Notes: generated by a model not told the origin, from the sequence alone. Counted from the first letter of the stretch, positions 53,578 through 62,394 are shown. The stretch: DNA of 64,000 nt from Nitrobacter hamburgensis X14 (GCF_000013885.1 NC_007964.1:2714001-2778000), one strand, 5' to 3'. Translations and numbers: made by a program.

Positions 53578-54524
53578 TGGCTTCGTTCAATGTTGTGAAC
53601 TACAGCCTTCGACCAAACAAGTCTATTCAGAGAAGTTTGGTTTTTGATGGAATTAAGACACTTCAGGCGAGCTCGACGATCGACGAGCTAATCTACATCG
53701 GATTTGGATCTATCTGGTTCACTGATTTCACCCTAGCTCATCGCGAGTTGCGTATTCGTGATATGATCTCCATCGAGGGCGATGAGATAGGCGCCAAGCG
53801 CGCGAACTTCAATCGACCGTTTAAGACAGTTCGTATTGAATCCGGGTTTTCGAATGACGTAATCCCGAAGCTCTTATCGGACAAGAAGCTCCAATCGAAG
53901 CCTTGGCTAATGTGGCTCGACTATGATCGATCCTTGGAGGAGTCGACCGTTGATGACATGCGAGCGGTCATTGAGGGAGCCCCGCAAAATAGCATATTCC
54001 TGATGACTATAAATGCCTCAGGCGGTCCGATAGCAAAAGCACCGAAAAACAGACCGCAACGTATCAAGTCATTGCTTGGCTCTGTCGTTCCGGATGATTT
54101 GTCGCAAGACGCTTGTCAAGAAGATCAACTTCCTTCAACGCTTGGAAAATTACTTGAAGACTTCTTGATTTCGACTGCAGTATCGGCTGCTCGACCTGGT
54201 GGTTTTCTGCCGGCTTTCCGCCTCATCTACAAGGATGGCACTCCTATGGTTACAGTTGGTGGACTATTGCCAGCTAAGGGCGCGGTGCCGGCAGCGAGAG
54301 AAGCCACCAGTAGCGCCACATGGCCCGGATTCCCTCCGATGCCAATAATCGCGCCTCATCTCACTTTGCGAGAAGTTGCTGTCTTACAGGCAGAGCTACC
54401 CAGGAAACGTTCGCTAGATCGGAAGGCGGTTCAAAGACTCGGCTTTGATCTTGAGGAAGAGCAGATTAGGGCCTTCGAGCGGTATTATCGATATTACCCA
54501 GCCTTCGCACAGATCACGACATAG
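53577..54524 (+). CDS. Methylase-fold-like partner of the MORC-like ATPase
   Basis: 315 aa. TGATG overlap with the MORC-like stop shows translational coupling. ELIYIGFGSIWFTDFTLAH resembles methyltransferase motif I, ISIEGDEIGAKRA motif II (acidic ribose contact), WLMWLDYDRSLEE a motif IV-like strand, but no D/N-P-P-Y or P-C catalytic motif follows, so it may not methylate DNA. C-terminal part unassigned (LTLREVAVLQAELP). Intact while both flanking genes are broken. Unnamed family as far as I know. Confidence 0.6.
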   Translation: MASFNVVNYSLRPNKSIQRSLVFDGIKTLQASSTIDELIYIGFGSIWFTDFTLAHRELRIRDMISIEGDEIGAKRANFNRPFKTVRIESGFSNDVIPKLLSDKKLQSKPWLMWLDYDRSLEESTVDDMRAVIEGAPQNSIFLMTINASGGPIAKAPKNRPQRIKSLLGSVVPDDLSQDACQEDQLPSTLGKLLEDFLISTAVSAARPGGFLPAFRLIYKDGTPMVTVGGLLPAKGAVPAAREATSSATWPGFPPMPIIAPHLTLREVAVLQAELPRKRSLDRKAVQRLGFDLEEEQIRAFERYYRYYPAFAQITT

Positions 54525-54723
54525 TCTGATCGATCCTTTTGTCGATGTGGGTTACAGGGTTGCAGCAGCAGTCACCGCGCGAGGCAAAAAATAGTAACCT
54601 TGCCCTGCCCACCCGAGAGGATTGAGACACACGTGGCGTCGGTCTCGATTTGTTCTTGATTCTGATGTAAAAATACGTCTGGCGGGATCGTTTCCCCGTT
54701 CGACGACTCTTGACAAATGAGGT

Positions 54724-55200
54724 ATGACCCCGGTTGTGATGATCGGGGGAAAGGGCTGTTTTGTGCAAGAGGCACCCAGAATCGTTGACTTATTCTGCGG
54801 GTGTGGGGGGTTTTCGCTAGGGGCTGAAGCGGCCGGTCTGGCGCCTACGGTCGCGTTCGATGTCGATCCTATTCTCACGTCGTCGTTTTCTGTCAATCAT
54901 CCACATACACGACTCAAACTCGCCGACCTATCGAAGGTAACGGGAGCTGAAATTCGACAAGAGGCTGGGGGGCAGGTCGACGGGGTTTTCGGCGGCCCAC
55001 CTTGCCAGGCATTCAGCGCAATCGGGCATCGCAACGTGAACGATCCGCGGCGAACCCTTCTTGGGCACTTTTTTCGGTTGGTATCCGAACTGAATCCGTC
55101 ATTCTTCGTGATGGAGAACGTAAAAGGGCTAGGGTACGCGGACGCGCGCCCGACGCTGGATGATGCGCTAAGCCTCGTTCCAGGCAAGTATAATGTACTA
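54724..55200 (+). pseudogene. DNA cytosine-5 methyltransferase, 5' part
   Basis: Motif I DLFCGCGGFSLGAEAAGL, motif IV GGPPCQAFSAIG with the catalytic Cys, motif VI ENVKGL. The frame is cut after YNVL at codon CTA by an IS630-family insertion. The start is ATG 54724 or the ATG/GTG 15-39 nt further on. With the 3' part at 56347-57002 the protein would be ~373 aa. Confidence 0.93.
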
Positions 55201-56277
55201 GTGGATGGAATCTAACACTTGGTGCCCGCGTCTGACGGCTCGGATAATTTTGTTGGGATCGGCAGTCCATGTGAAGGGCTTCGGTTCGGCGTTATGTTCG
55301 ATTACGAAGCGATTGATTGCAGCCTGCAGGTCGACGACCGATCGGAAGATGCCGCGTTTCAGTCGTCGTTTTGTGAGTTTGGCGAAGAAGCCCTCGACGG
55401 CGTTGAGCCAGGATGCTGATGTGGGCGTGAAGTGGAAGGCCCAGCGGGGATGCCGGGCCAACCACTGGCGCACTTTCGGGTGCTTGTGGGTTGCATAGTT
55501 GTCGACGATAGCGTGGATTTGCTTTCGCGGCGGCACCTGCGCTTCGACGGCGTTGAGGAAGCGGATGAACTCCTGGTGCCGATGGCGCTGCATATTGCGG
55601 CCAATGACGGTGCCGTCGAGGACGTTGAGGGCCGCAAACAGTGTCGTCGTGCCATGACGCTTGTAGTCGTGGGTCATCGTCCCGGCGCGACCCTTCTTTA
55701 TTGGCAAGCCGGGCTGGGTGCGGTCGAGCGCCTGGATTTGGCTTTTTTCATCGACCGAGAGAACGACGGCATGGGCGGGCGGATCGACATAGAGGCCGAC
55801 GACATCGCGCAATTTGTCGACGAAGCGCGGGTCAGTGGAGAGCTTGAACTGTTTCACCCGGTGCGGCTGCAGCCCATGGGCGCGCCAGATGCGTTGAACG
55901 GAACTCGCGCTGATATCGACGACCTTCGCCATCATGGCCGAGGTCCAGTGGGTCGCCTCTGCTGGCGGCTCGGTCCGGGTGAGCGCCACGACGCGTTCAG
56001 CGATGCCCGACCCCAGCGGCGGAATGCGCGAGGGGCGTGTCTTATCGTGCAGGAGGCCGTCATAACCCGCCACCATGAAGCGTTCCTGCCAGCGCCACAC
56101 ACAGGTCTTCGACTTGCCGGTCCGGCGCATGATCTCATGGGTGCCGAAACCGTCCGCGCTCAACAGTACGATCTCGGCCCGCCAAACATGCTTGTGTGGG
56201 GTGTTGCGATTCCGCGCCAGCGCCTTCAGATGGCGGCGGTCGGCAGGCTTAAGGGTGATGAAAATTCCGGTTCGCAT
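55198..56277 (-). CDS. IS630-family transposase
   Basis: 359 aa from MRTGIFITLKPADRR. N-terminal HTH pair (THEIMRRTGKSKTCVWRW; SAMMAKVVDISASSVQRIWR) and DDE domain: VVLSVDEKSQIQALDRTQPG (Asp), HAIVDNYATHKHP (Asp), SASWLNAVEGFFAKL (Glu). Looks intact. The stop TAG is formed by the duplicated TA plus the flanking C of the target, not by the element itself. Confidence 0.93.
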   Translation of the reverse strand: MRTGIFITLKPADRRHLKALARNRNTPHKHVWRAEIVLLSADGFGTHEIMRRTGKSKTCVWRWQERFMVAGYDGLLHDKTRPSRIPPLGSGIAERVVALTRTEPPAEATHWTSAMMAKVVDISASSVQRIWRAHGLQPHRVKQFKLSTDPRFVDKLRDVVGLYVDPPAHAVVLSVDEKSQIQALDRTQPGLPIKKGRAGTMTHDYKRHGTTTLFAALNVLDGTVIGRNMQRHRHQEFIRFLNAVEAQVPPRKQIHAIVDNYATHKHPKVRQWLARHPRWAFHFTPTSASWLNAVEGFFAKLTKRRLKRGIFRSVVDLQAAINRFVIEHNAEPKPFTWTADPNKIIRAVRRGHQVLDSIH

Positions 56278-56346
56278 GCGCCAGACTCGCATGCATCCAG
56301 TCAGATGGGAATCCCATCCCGGATTCAAATGTCAGACGCGATCCAC
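55201..56346. mobile_element. IS630-family insertion sequence
   Basis: 1146 bp between duplicated TA (55199-55200, 56347-56348). Ends GTGGATGGAATCTAACA and GTGGATCGCGTCTGACA (inverted, 12/17 alike). Removal of the element with one TA restores the methyltransferase frame exactly (YNVL-GPLVLDAAEFG). Confidence 0.93.
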
Positions 56347-57002
56347 TAGGTCCGCTCGTCTTGGATGCTGCCGAATTCGGCGCGGCTACCCGGCGCCCCC
56401 GCTTGTTCATCATAGGTTATGATCCGGCTCGCTGCGACAACGTCACCGAGTCCGACATCGAGACGAAAAAGCAGAAGGCGACGACCGTTCGCGCTGCGAT
56501 TTCCGATCTCGCTACCGCCATCCAACTCGATAACGACGGCGAATACGATCAATGGAAAATCAGACAGCCGGGGCGTCCAAGTCAGTATGCGGCCTGTCTC
56601 CGAAACGAAGACGGGACGTTCACCGGGCACAGACGAACCTCCCATACTCCCGAGGTGATTAAGCGGTTCAAGAAGGTGGAGCAAGGCGGCGTCGAAGCGA
56701 TCGGACGACACCCGCGACTTAGCTGGGATGGCCAGTGTCCGACACTACGTGCAGGCACCGGCAACGATCGCGGATCGTTTCAATCCGTGCGACCGATTCA
56801 CCCCGACGAACCGCGTGTGATAACGGTCAGAGAAGGAGCTCGACTTCAGGGCTTCCCAGACGATTTCCGATTCCATCCGACCGTTTGGCACAGTTTCAGA
56901 ATGATCGGCAACAGCGTCTCACCCATCATGTCCAAGGCCATATTTTCGTTGATTGCGACACGCATAGAAACCGGACGAAGATTTCAAGTCGCAGCGGAGT
57001 GA
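56347..57002 (+). pseudogene. DNA cytosine-5 methyltransferase, 3' part
   Basis: Motif VIII RRPRLFIIGYD, target recognition region ~56480-56740 (TSHTPEVIKRFKKVEQGG, HPRLSWDGQCPTLRAGTG), motif IX/X REGARLQGFPDDFRFHP and MIGNSVSPIM. Same frame as the 5' part once the IS is removed. Confidence 0.92.
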
Positions 57003-57006
57003 TCCT

Positions 57007-57450
57007 TTGGTAGACCGACTGACGCCAGAACGACGATCCTGGCTGATGTCTCGCGTAGGCGGCAAAAACACCACGCCTGAAATCGTGGTGAGAAAGGTTG
57101 CTCACTCGCTAGGATTACGATTCCGCCTCCATCGAAAACAACTGCCAGGAACGCCGGATCTTGTTTTTCCCAAGTGGCGGACGGCAATCTTCGTCCACGG
57201 TTGCTTCTGGCATCGGCACCCGGGTTGCGCGAAGGCAAGCACCCCCAAAAGCCGAACCGAATACTGGCAGGACAAATTCGAAACGAACGTCCGGCGCGAC
57301 AAGAAAAATGTTGCACTATTGCGCAAGCAGGGCTGGCTTGTTCTCACTGTTTGGGAGTGCGAAACCAAAAACGTCGACAAGCTCGGAGCCAAGCTCTCTC
57401 AAGCCTTCAAGAAAAGGGCTCAATATATGGTTCGCAGTACACGTGGCTAG
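57007..57450 (+). CDS. vsr: Very short patch repair endonuclease
   Basis: 147 aa, TTG start 7 nt after GGAG, 4 bp after the methyltransferase stop. RRSWLMSRVGGKNTTPEI, LHRKQLPGTPDLVFPKW (catalytic Asp), FVHGCFWHRHPGC (His and zinc ligands), TNVRRDKKNVALLRKQGW. It nicks 5' to the T of T:G mismatches that arise when 5-methylcytosine deaminates. Intact although its methyltransferase partner is interrupted, so its substrate may no longer be made. Confidence 0.93.
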   Translation: MVDRLTPERRSWLMSRVGGKNTTPEIVVRKVAHSLGLRFRLHRKQLPGTPDLVFPKWRTAIFVHGCFWHRHPGCAKASTPKSRTEYWQDKFETNVRRDKKNVALLRKQGWLVLTVWECETKNVDKLGAKLSQAFKKRAQYMVRSTRG

Positions 57451-58124
57451 ACGTTCCAACGGGGCACGTAGGTCTGCATGAGAACTGTTTTACGTGGCTG
57501 CCCTTCGTTCTGGGGATAGACCAAATACATGCCCCCAGGCAGCAGAGGTCGATCAGGTACCGGGACGCCCTCCGTTTTTGCCGCACTCTCCCGAATGCCG
57601 TATTCGCATTCGGCTAATATCAAATATGCCTGCTCGATTCTTGCCCCAGGGAAGTCCGCCCATTCATACCCCTGCATTCGCTTGAAGGACATAAGCACCT
57701 CATCGCTCAGAAAGTAGAATTCTTCTCGCATCAAGCCGCGTTCGACCGCATCGTCGGTGAGAATGCTGTAGAGGCGCTCCATCAGATGGAGTTTTTCTCC
57801 ATTTTGGGCATCCACGGGTAATTCAAAATTCGGTCGCCCGTTGAAGCCTTGATGCATCTCTCCATGGCACGACGAGCAGAGCGTGATCCCATTTCCTGTC
57901 TGAAACTCTGCCGCCTTCAAAAGAGACTTGCGACAAATATGATGCGCAGACAACCGATGGCGAGAATGGCAATCGACACAACGATGGCCGTCGCGCTCGC
58001 GAATGAACTCGCTCCATAGACGTAAGCACCGCTCGCGAGACAAGCCTGCCGCGAGCGCAGCTTCGAGCTTCCCAAATTTAATCGAGATCGTCTCGATATT
58101 TGCGGTTTCGACCTTTTCGCCCAT
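57447..58124 (-). CDS. HNH endonuclease
   Basis: 225 aa from MGEKVETANIET. HRCVDCHSRHRLSAHHICRK, ITLCSSCHGEMHQ form a complete H-N-H with two zinc knuckles. The C-terminal half (FPGARIEQAYLILAECEYG, GMYLVYPQNEG) is unassigned. Stops 4 bp inside vsr on the other strand, convergently. Candidate restriction nuclease for the dead methyltransferase; if active without protection it would harm the host, so it may need other targets or be inactive. Confidence 0.78.
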   Translation of the reverse strand: MGEKVETANIETISIKFGKLEAALAAGLSRERCLRLWSEFIRERDGHRCVDCHSRHRLSAHHICRKSLLKAAEFQTGNGITLCSSCHGEMHQGFNGRPNFELPVDAQNGEKLHLMERLYSILTDDAVERGLMREEFYFLSDEVLMSFKRMQGYEWADFPGARIEQAYLILAECEYGIRESAAKTEGVPVPDRPLLPGGMYLVYPQNEGQPRKTVLMQTYVPRWNV

Positions 58125-58575
58125 CTGATTCCGTTGATCGGGATGCGCCGGCTTCGTTCGCTCGCTTGCGCAATCGGCTCGCATACCATCTGACGCTTTT
58201 ATCACTGGCAGCCGCACCCGCGATACGCCCATTGACCTCCTGAGCGATCCGCCGGTAGGTCCAGTCCGGGTGCTCGACGATCAGCCGCTCGGCGAGCTTG
58301 CCGATGCCGCGTCCACGGCTCGGCACGGCGGCCGGTGGCTGCTTCGATGCGCCCGGTCCGGACCTTGCCGAGCCGAATGGCGTCGATGGCCTCGACGGCC
58401 ACCGGAACGAGTCGGGGTTGAGCTTGTATTTGGCGACCAATTCCTCCGCCTTCTCGAAAGCGGCGGCATTTTCGCCCGGCGTGCAGCCGTTCGCCTCGGT
58501 CTTCTCCAGCAGCGCCGCGATGCGCCGCTTGACCAGCGGCAGTTCCCTCGCGCTTGGCTTCTTCGTCTTGGTCAT
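58078..58575 (-). CDS. DUF2786-containing protein
   Basis: 165 aa. RRIAALLEKTEANGCTPGENAAAFEKAEELVAKYKL (two halves) is the DUF2786 helix; later LIVEHPDWTYRRIAQEVNGR and KSVRWYASRLRKR look like an HTH for DNA binding. Overlaps the HNH start by 47 bp. Common in Rhizobiales plasmids and islands. Confidence 0.75.
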   Translation of the reverse strand: MTKTKKPSARELPLVKRRIAALLEKTEANGCTPGENAAAFEKAEELVAKYKLNPDSFRWPSRPSTPFGSARSGPGASKQPPAAVPSRGRGIGKLAERLIVEHPDWTYRRIAQEVNGRIAGAAASDKSVRWYASRLRKRANEAGASRSTESDGRKGRNRKYRDDLD

Positions 58576-58660
58576 GGTCCTGTCTCCGGCGGCGGGATGC
58601 CGCAGAGACCATGCTGTCGCGGTTTCCCTCGTCCGCGAGCCGGGCCTGGAGGGGAAATCT

Positions 58661-58984
58661 TCAGGGCTCGATGGCGCGGGCGCGGGCGTCGTCGGTCACG
58701 GCGGTGGCCAGCAACTCGGCCGATACCCGCTTGAGGAATCGCCTGTGCCGACCGTCCGGAGCGAAGGACGCCGCCAGCATGTGGTCGCCGATCACATGGA
58801 AGGCATGTTCGCCGTAGTGCTGACGATAGCGGGAAGCGGCGTGCCGCACGTCGGCGTCGGACGGCTCCCGCCTGCGGTCGAGTCTCTCGGCGACCAGGAT
58901 GAGGACGCCGCCGACCACCGCCGCCCCGTACCAAGTGGCGATGCCCGCATAAATCCAGTTCGCGACGGTCGAGATAGCGTCCAA
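58661..58984 (-). CDS. Membrane-anchored island protein
   Basis: 107 aa. One helix (YGAAVVGGVLILVAERL ~20-36) and a cytoplasmic part ADVRHAASRYRQHYGEHA, GDHMLAASFAPDGRHRRFL. Unknown function; 85 bp upstream of the DUF2786 gene, same direction. Confidence 0.6.
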   Translation of the reverse strand: MDAISTVANWIYAGIATWYGAAVVGGVLILVAERLDRRREPSDADVRHAASRYRQHYGEHAFHVIGDHMLAASFAPDGRHRRFLKRVSAELLATAVTDDARARAIEP

Positions 58985-59099
58985 GAGGCATCCACCGGCT
59001 GGTTTTCGCCTGTAGATTATCGTCTACATCGTCGCTTGCGAATAGAAATGTGACGATGAGTCCGTGGACGGTAAGTCCACATTCCGACGCCATGCGGTC

Positions 59100-59324
59100 A
59101 TGGCGGACTACCGGAGAGTCCTGGCGCAGAACGTGAAGGCAGCGAGAAAGACCCTCGACCTGTCGCAGGAGGCGCTTGCCCTGGAGGCGGAGATTGACCG
59201 GACCTACATTTCCGGTGTCGAGCGAGGTTTGCGCAATCCGTCGCTCGACCTGATCGTCAAGCTGGCGCTGAATCTCAAGACCACGCCGGCGGCGCTGCTG
59301 ACGCCGCCGAAGGGCCGTACCTGA
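59100..59324 (+). CDS. XRE-family HTH regulator
   Basis: 74 aa from MADYRRVLAQNVKAARK. LDLSQEALALEAEIDRTYIS with GVERGLRNPSLDLIVKLA is a standard Cro/C1 HTH. Such one-domain regulators act as controller (C) proteins in restriction-modification loci; here it is divergent from the 58661 gene and 2 kb from the methyltransferase, so this is possible only. Confidence 0.85.
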   Translation: MADYRRVLAQNVKAARKTLDLSQEALALEAEIDRTYISGVERGLRNPSLDLIVKLALNLKTTPAALLTPPKGRT

Positions 59325-59354
59325 CCGCTAACGGCTTCGCCGTACGAAACTCTT

Positions 59355-59690
59355 TCACTGATAGACAATCGGCTCGATGCGGGAGAGCCGGTCGAGGTCT
59401 TCGTCCCATATGTTGCTACGGCGATAGGTGGTCGTGGTCCTGCCGCGCACAGGGATATAGCCGAGCAGCAGAAGCACGCCGGCCGTGGTCAGCTTCGTCT
59501 CGGAGCCGTAGCCGCGCAGCAGCGCGATGTCGGCCGGAATATCCCACCAGGTGCTCGGGCCTGCATCGCAGGCGTCGAACATCTCCCGCGGCATGTGCAG
59601 ACGGAAATAGGCGTTGAACAGCGTCAACCGGTTGCGGCCGGCGAGCCTGCGTCTCGCCTCGGCCGCGTCAGCTACGATTTGCACGGACAT
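59355..59690 (-). CDS. Hypothetical island protein
   Basis: 111 aa from MSVQIVADAAEARRR. RLTLFNAYFRLHMPREMFDA, SETKLTTAGVLLLLGYIPVR, RSNIWDEDLDRLSRIEP. Not recognised. Two bp downstream of the next gene in the same direction: a three-gene operon 59926-60678. Confidence 0.55.
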   Translation of the reverse strand: MSVQIVADAAEARRRLAGRNRLTLFNAYFRLHMPREMFDACDAGPSTWWDIPADIALLRGYGSETKLTTAGVLLLLGYIPVRGRTTTTYRRSNIWDEDLDRLSRIEPIVYQ

Positions 59691-59692
59691 GG

Positions 59693-59926
59693 TCACAAAA
59701 CCTCTCCGGTGATGCCGCGCGTCGGCTGGTGGCCGCGCACGACGAAGATGGGGGCCGAGGCGATGTCCACCACGGCGAAGCCGGCGAGCGCGCCCGTAGC
59801 CGGGCCGATCAAGGCTTCCGCTTCCGCACGCGCCGTCTCGGCATCTGCCGCGTTGACGATGATGGAATTGCGCCGGTCGGCGCGCATGGTGTTGGCCTCC
59901 TTGGCGTAGACGATGTAGCTCGGCAT
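59693..59926 (-). CDS. Small hypothetical island protein
   Basis: 77 aa from MPSYIVYAKEANTMR. Start chosen because GGAGG lies 7 nt before this ATG. SIIVNAADAETARAEAEALI, GFAVVDIASAPIFVVRG: small alpha/beta protein of unknown function. Confidence 0.55.
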   Translation of the reverse strand: MPSYIVYAKEANTMRADRRNSIIVNAADAETARAEAEALIGPATGALAGFAVVDIASAPIFVVRGHQPTRGITGEVL

Positions 59927-59928
59927 GG

Positions 59929-60678
59929 TCATTCCTCCTCTTTGTTAGCGGTGAGTGCGTCGAGGTCGGAGAGATCGGCGCCGACCGCCGCCTCGTCACG
60001 ACGCATGAAGGCAGACTGAAGGTTGCGGGTCAGGTTCGTCCGGCCGGTCTCGAACGTAGAGTCGGCGTGCAGCGTCTCGACCGCGATGCGCTCCACCTCC
60101 ATGACGGCCTGCGTCACGTTGCGGTGGCTCTCGCCGACCAGGGCGTCGGCCAGTTCATGCGATGAGAACGGTCGATCGTGAACCGGCAGCATCGAGACGC
60201 GGGTGCAGAGCGCCGCGCCCAACTCCTTGTCCTTCGTTGCGGCTGCGTAGGAGGCCAACGACGCCAATTCGGTCGGGCCGGACTGCGCGATCTGACCGAT
60301 CAGCCGGCTTCGGCGCTCGCTGCCCAGACTCTCGCGCATCAGCATCTGCATCGGAGACTCGAAGTGCATGCGCACGGCGGCGACCTCGTCGCGGAGACGG
60401 CCCGCCTCGCGCACCAACGCAAGACGTGCGTCGGCGGACTTGCGACGTAGCTCGGCGCGATGGCCGTTGACCGCGCGGGTCACGACCTTGGATCGCTCGT
60501 TGGAAGGAAGGTCGGCCAGGCTGCGCTCGACGTCGATCCGACGCTGCGTCACCTGGCCTTCAAGGGTATTCAGCAATCGTGCGTGCTGATCGCGATTTTC
60601 TCGGGCCCGGCCGAGCCGCTGGATCACGTCCGTCACGGACAGCCAGTTGCTTGCAAGGGCCGCTTTCTTGACCGCCAT
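59929..60678 (-). CDS. Coiled-coil island protein
   Basis: 249 aa from MAVKKAALASNWLSV. Long helices (RARENRDQHARLLNTLEG, RRKSADARLALVREAGRLR), then SERRSRLIGQIAQSGPTELA and FSSHELADALVGESHRN. No catalytic motif. The last two residues KEEEE-rich end at 59929 precede the next gene by 2 bp. Confidence 0.6.
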   Translation of the reverse strand: MAVKKAALASNWLSVTDVIQRLGRARENRDQHARLLNTLEGQVTQRRIDVERSLADLPSNERSKVVTRAVNGHRAELRRKSADARLALVREAGRLRDEVAAVRMHFESPMQMLMRESLGSERRSRLIGQIAQSGPTELASLASYAAATKDKELGAALCTRVSMLPVHDRPFSSHELADALVGESHRNVTQAVMEVERIAVETLHADSTFETGRTNLTRNLQSAFMRRDEAAVGADLSDLDALTANKEEE

Positions 60679-60881
60679 GGTCTGCTCCTTTCGCTCCGCA
60701 TCGCGCGAAGGCCCATGAGCGAACAGGCGCGGCACAGCCGCCTTTCGTCACCGCCATCGCGGTTCGGGCCGATCAACATCGGCCCGGACGGTGTCAGGAT
60801 GTAGCGATCGAAGATTTAGCGACACCATTGATACGAGACAGGTGTATCGTGCCTCCCCAATTAGATAATGGGGAACAAGGC

Positions 60882-61424
60882 ATGGGGGAAGGAAAGCGTA
60901 AACTTGAAGCGATGCGAAAAGCATTCCTCGCCGATCTGGAAGAATGGTCTTTTGAGCCAACCGACTGGGAAGCCCGTACCGTCTCTGAGATTCAAGCGCT
61001 TCCCATAATCACTGTTAGGCGCGGCCCGGATGACCAATTGGCTTATATGCGGATGGTCGCACGTCAGTGCCACCAGAACGCTGCGTTCATGGAAAAGAAC
61101 GATCCAGAAGGCCTGACGAAGCAGGTGACTGGGTGGTGGATTCAGCAAGACAATTACGTTTTACATTCGATTATTCGACAGGATGGCCAATACATCTGTG
61201 TAACGCCGGCGCCCTTTGAGAGCGCGGATTCATTTGATTTCGTGCCCGATCCGAAGATTGAATGGCGAGAGGAAGGTGCTCATCGCGTTGCCTACAGGGA
61301 TGGCTTTGAAATAGGCAAAGGCGTTCGCCGCAATCCCGCGAAGGCAATCGCAGAGATTGATGAGATCAAGAAACGGCTTTTATCAGGCATGAACCCCTAC
61401 AAAGTGGTGCAAGTTGATAAATAG
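60882..61424 (+). CDS. Hypothetical protein
   Basis: 180 aa from MGEGKRKLEAMRKAF. FEPTDWEARTVSEIQALPII, YMRMVARQCHQNAAFMEKND, GWWIQQDNYVLHSIIRQDGQ, FVPDPKIEWREEGAHRVAYRD. Soluble. Not recognised. Its lower G+C than the flanking operon suggests separate acquisition. Monocistronic. Confidence 0.6.
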   Translation: MGEGKRKLEAMRKAFLADLEEWSFEPTDWEARTVSEIQALPIITVRRGPDDQLAYMRMVARQCHQNAAFMEKNDPEGLTKQVTGWWIQQDNYVLHSIIRQDGQYICVTPAPFESADSFDFVPDPKIEWREEGAHRVAYRDGFEIGKGVRRNPAKAIAEIDEIKKRLLSGMNPYKVVQVDK

Positions 61425-61465
61425 AAGCTCATTCGTTTCGCCTGTAAAAAATCCACCGGCAACGT

Positions 61466-61765
61466 TCACGAATTTTCGCCTGCATTGCCGCGATGAACGG
61501 CCTGATGCTCAGCGGCCATCCTCTCCCACAACACCACACCCTCGGGCGTGGCGCCGAAATCCAACCGCCAGAATCCGATGCAGGTGATGGCGCCGCCAAG
61601 ACCGGCGAGCATCGCCTGTGCCCCGCCATGATGGCGACAAGTCTCAGGAGCGGTCGCGTCAAGCCGTGCGACCAAATCCTCGGCGGCCATCAGGTCGCGA
61701 AGCAGCCGGGTTGCCGCGCTAGCCTTCGATGATAATCGGCTGTTGCTGTCCACGCTGTTCGACAT
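61466..61765 (-). CDS. Hypothetical island protein
   Basis: 99 aa from MSNSVDSNSRLSSKA. LLRDLMAAEDLVARLDATAP, FWRLDFGATPEGVVLWERMA. Overlaps the preceding gene by 47 bp. Helical; unknown. Confidence 0.5.
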   Translation of the reverse strand: MSNSVDSNSRLSSKASAATRLLRDLMAAEDLVARLDATAPETCRHHGGAQAMLAGLGGAITCIGFWRLDFGATPEGVVLWERMAAEHQAVHRGNAGENS

Positions 61766-62159
61766 CGAGGTATTTCTCCAACAAGCCGATGAGCGCATTG
61801 CGGTCTGCCGGCTCCATCCTGGCGATGACACGAGGATCGAGTCCGACCGGGCCGGACGTATCGGTAGGACCATCACCGACAACGGCGAGGAAACCGTTCA
61901 ATCGCTCGGGCCACCTGAATTTCGGCAAAACCTCGATCAATCGATCGCTCGGCTCATCGCATTCCTCACGCAAGAGAATGCGGCTTGCGGAGCGTGCGGG
62001 ACGCCAGCAATTGCCTCGCATATTTTTCCAGGTGTGAGCTTGCCGGCTCGGTTTCAAAAGGGACGGCCATCGTGCCGGTGGCAGCCACAGGACGCCGGCC
62101 GCCTTGCAACGGAAAGTGGGTTTCACTCCCGCCGTCGTGCGGCTGCAATCGCCCTGCAT
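61719..62159 (-). CDS. Hypothetical island protein
   Basis: Up to 146 aa; the conserved-looking part is RILLREECDEPSDRLIEVLP, KFRWPERLNGFLAVVGD and RVIARMEPADRNALIGLLEKY. Start uncertain: ATG 62159 or ATG at residue 47. Overlaps the next gene, same unit. Confidence 0.5.
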   Translation of the reverse strand: MQGDCSRTTAGVKPTFRCKAAGVLWLPPARWPSLLKPSRQAHTWKNMRGNCWRPARSASRILLREECDEPSDRLIEVLPKFRWPERLNGFLAVVGDGPTDTSGPVGLDPRVIARMEPADRNALIGLLEKYLDVEQRGQQQPIIIEG

Positions 62160-62184
62160 GATTGCCTCATGCCCCTCTAGGCAC

Positions 62185-62394
62185 TCACTCGCCTCTCGGC
62201 ATCATGGAGAGGTTCCCGGTGCCTGGGCCGGTGCTTTGGAAGACGAAGACGACCATGCCCTTGATCGGACTCGCCTTCGGGACTCAAGCCTTCCAATCGC
62301 TGATTAGATGCTCTGGCATCCTGGCAGCGTCCTGGGCAGCTTCGATGCCCTTTCCTGTGCTTTCGCCAAGGCCGATGTCATCGAAGGCTTCCAT
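62185..62394 (-). pseudogene. Broken small gene
   Basis: MEAFDDIGLGESTGKGIEAA then, after a 1-nt shift, ARMPEHLISDWKA, a stop, and SPIKGMVVFVFQSTGPGTGN, LSMMPRGE. The second-frame text looks coding, so a once intact ~70-aa gene is likely. 62395-62679 upstream has no supported gene. Confidence 0.35.

Noticed and set aside
59100..59324. Controller protein of the Dcm system
   Set aside because: One-domain XRE proteins can be C proteins, but distance and lack of a C-box before the methyltransferase give no support.
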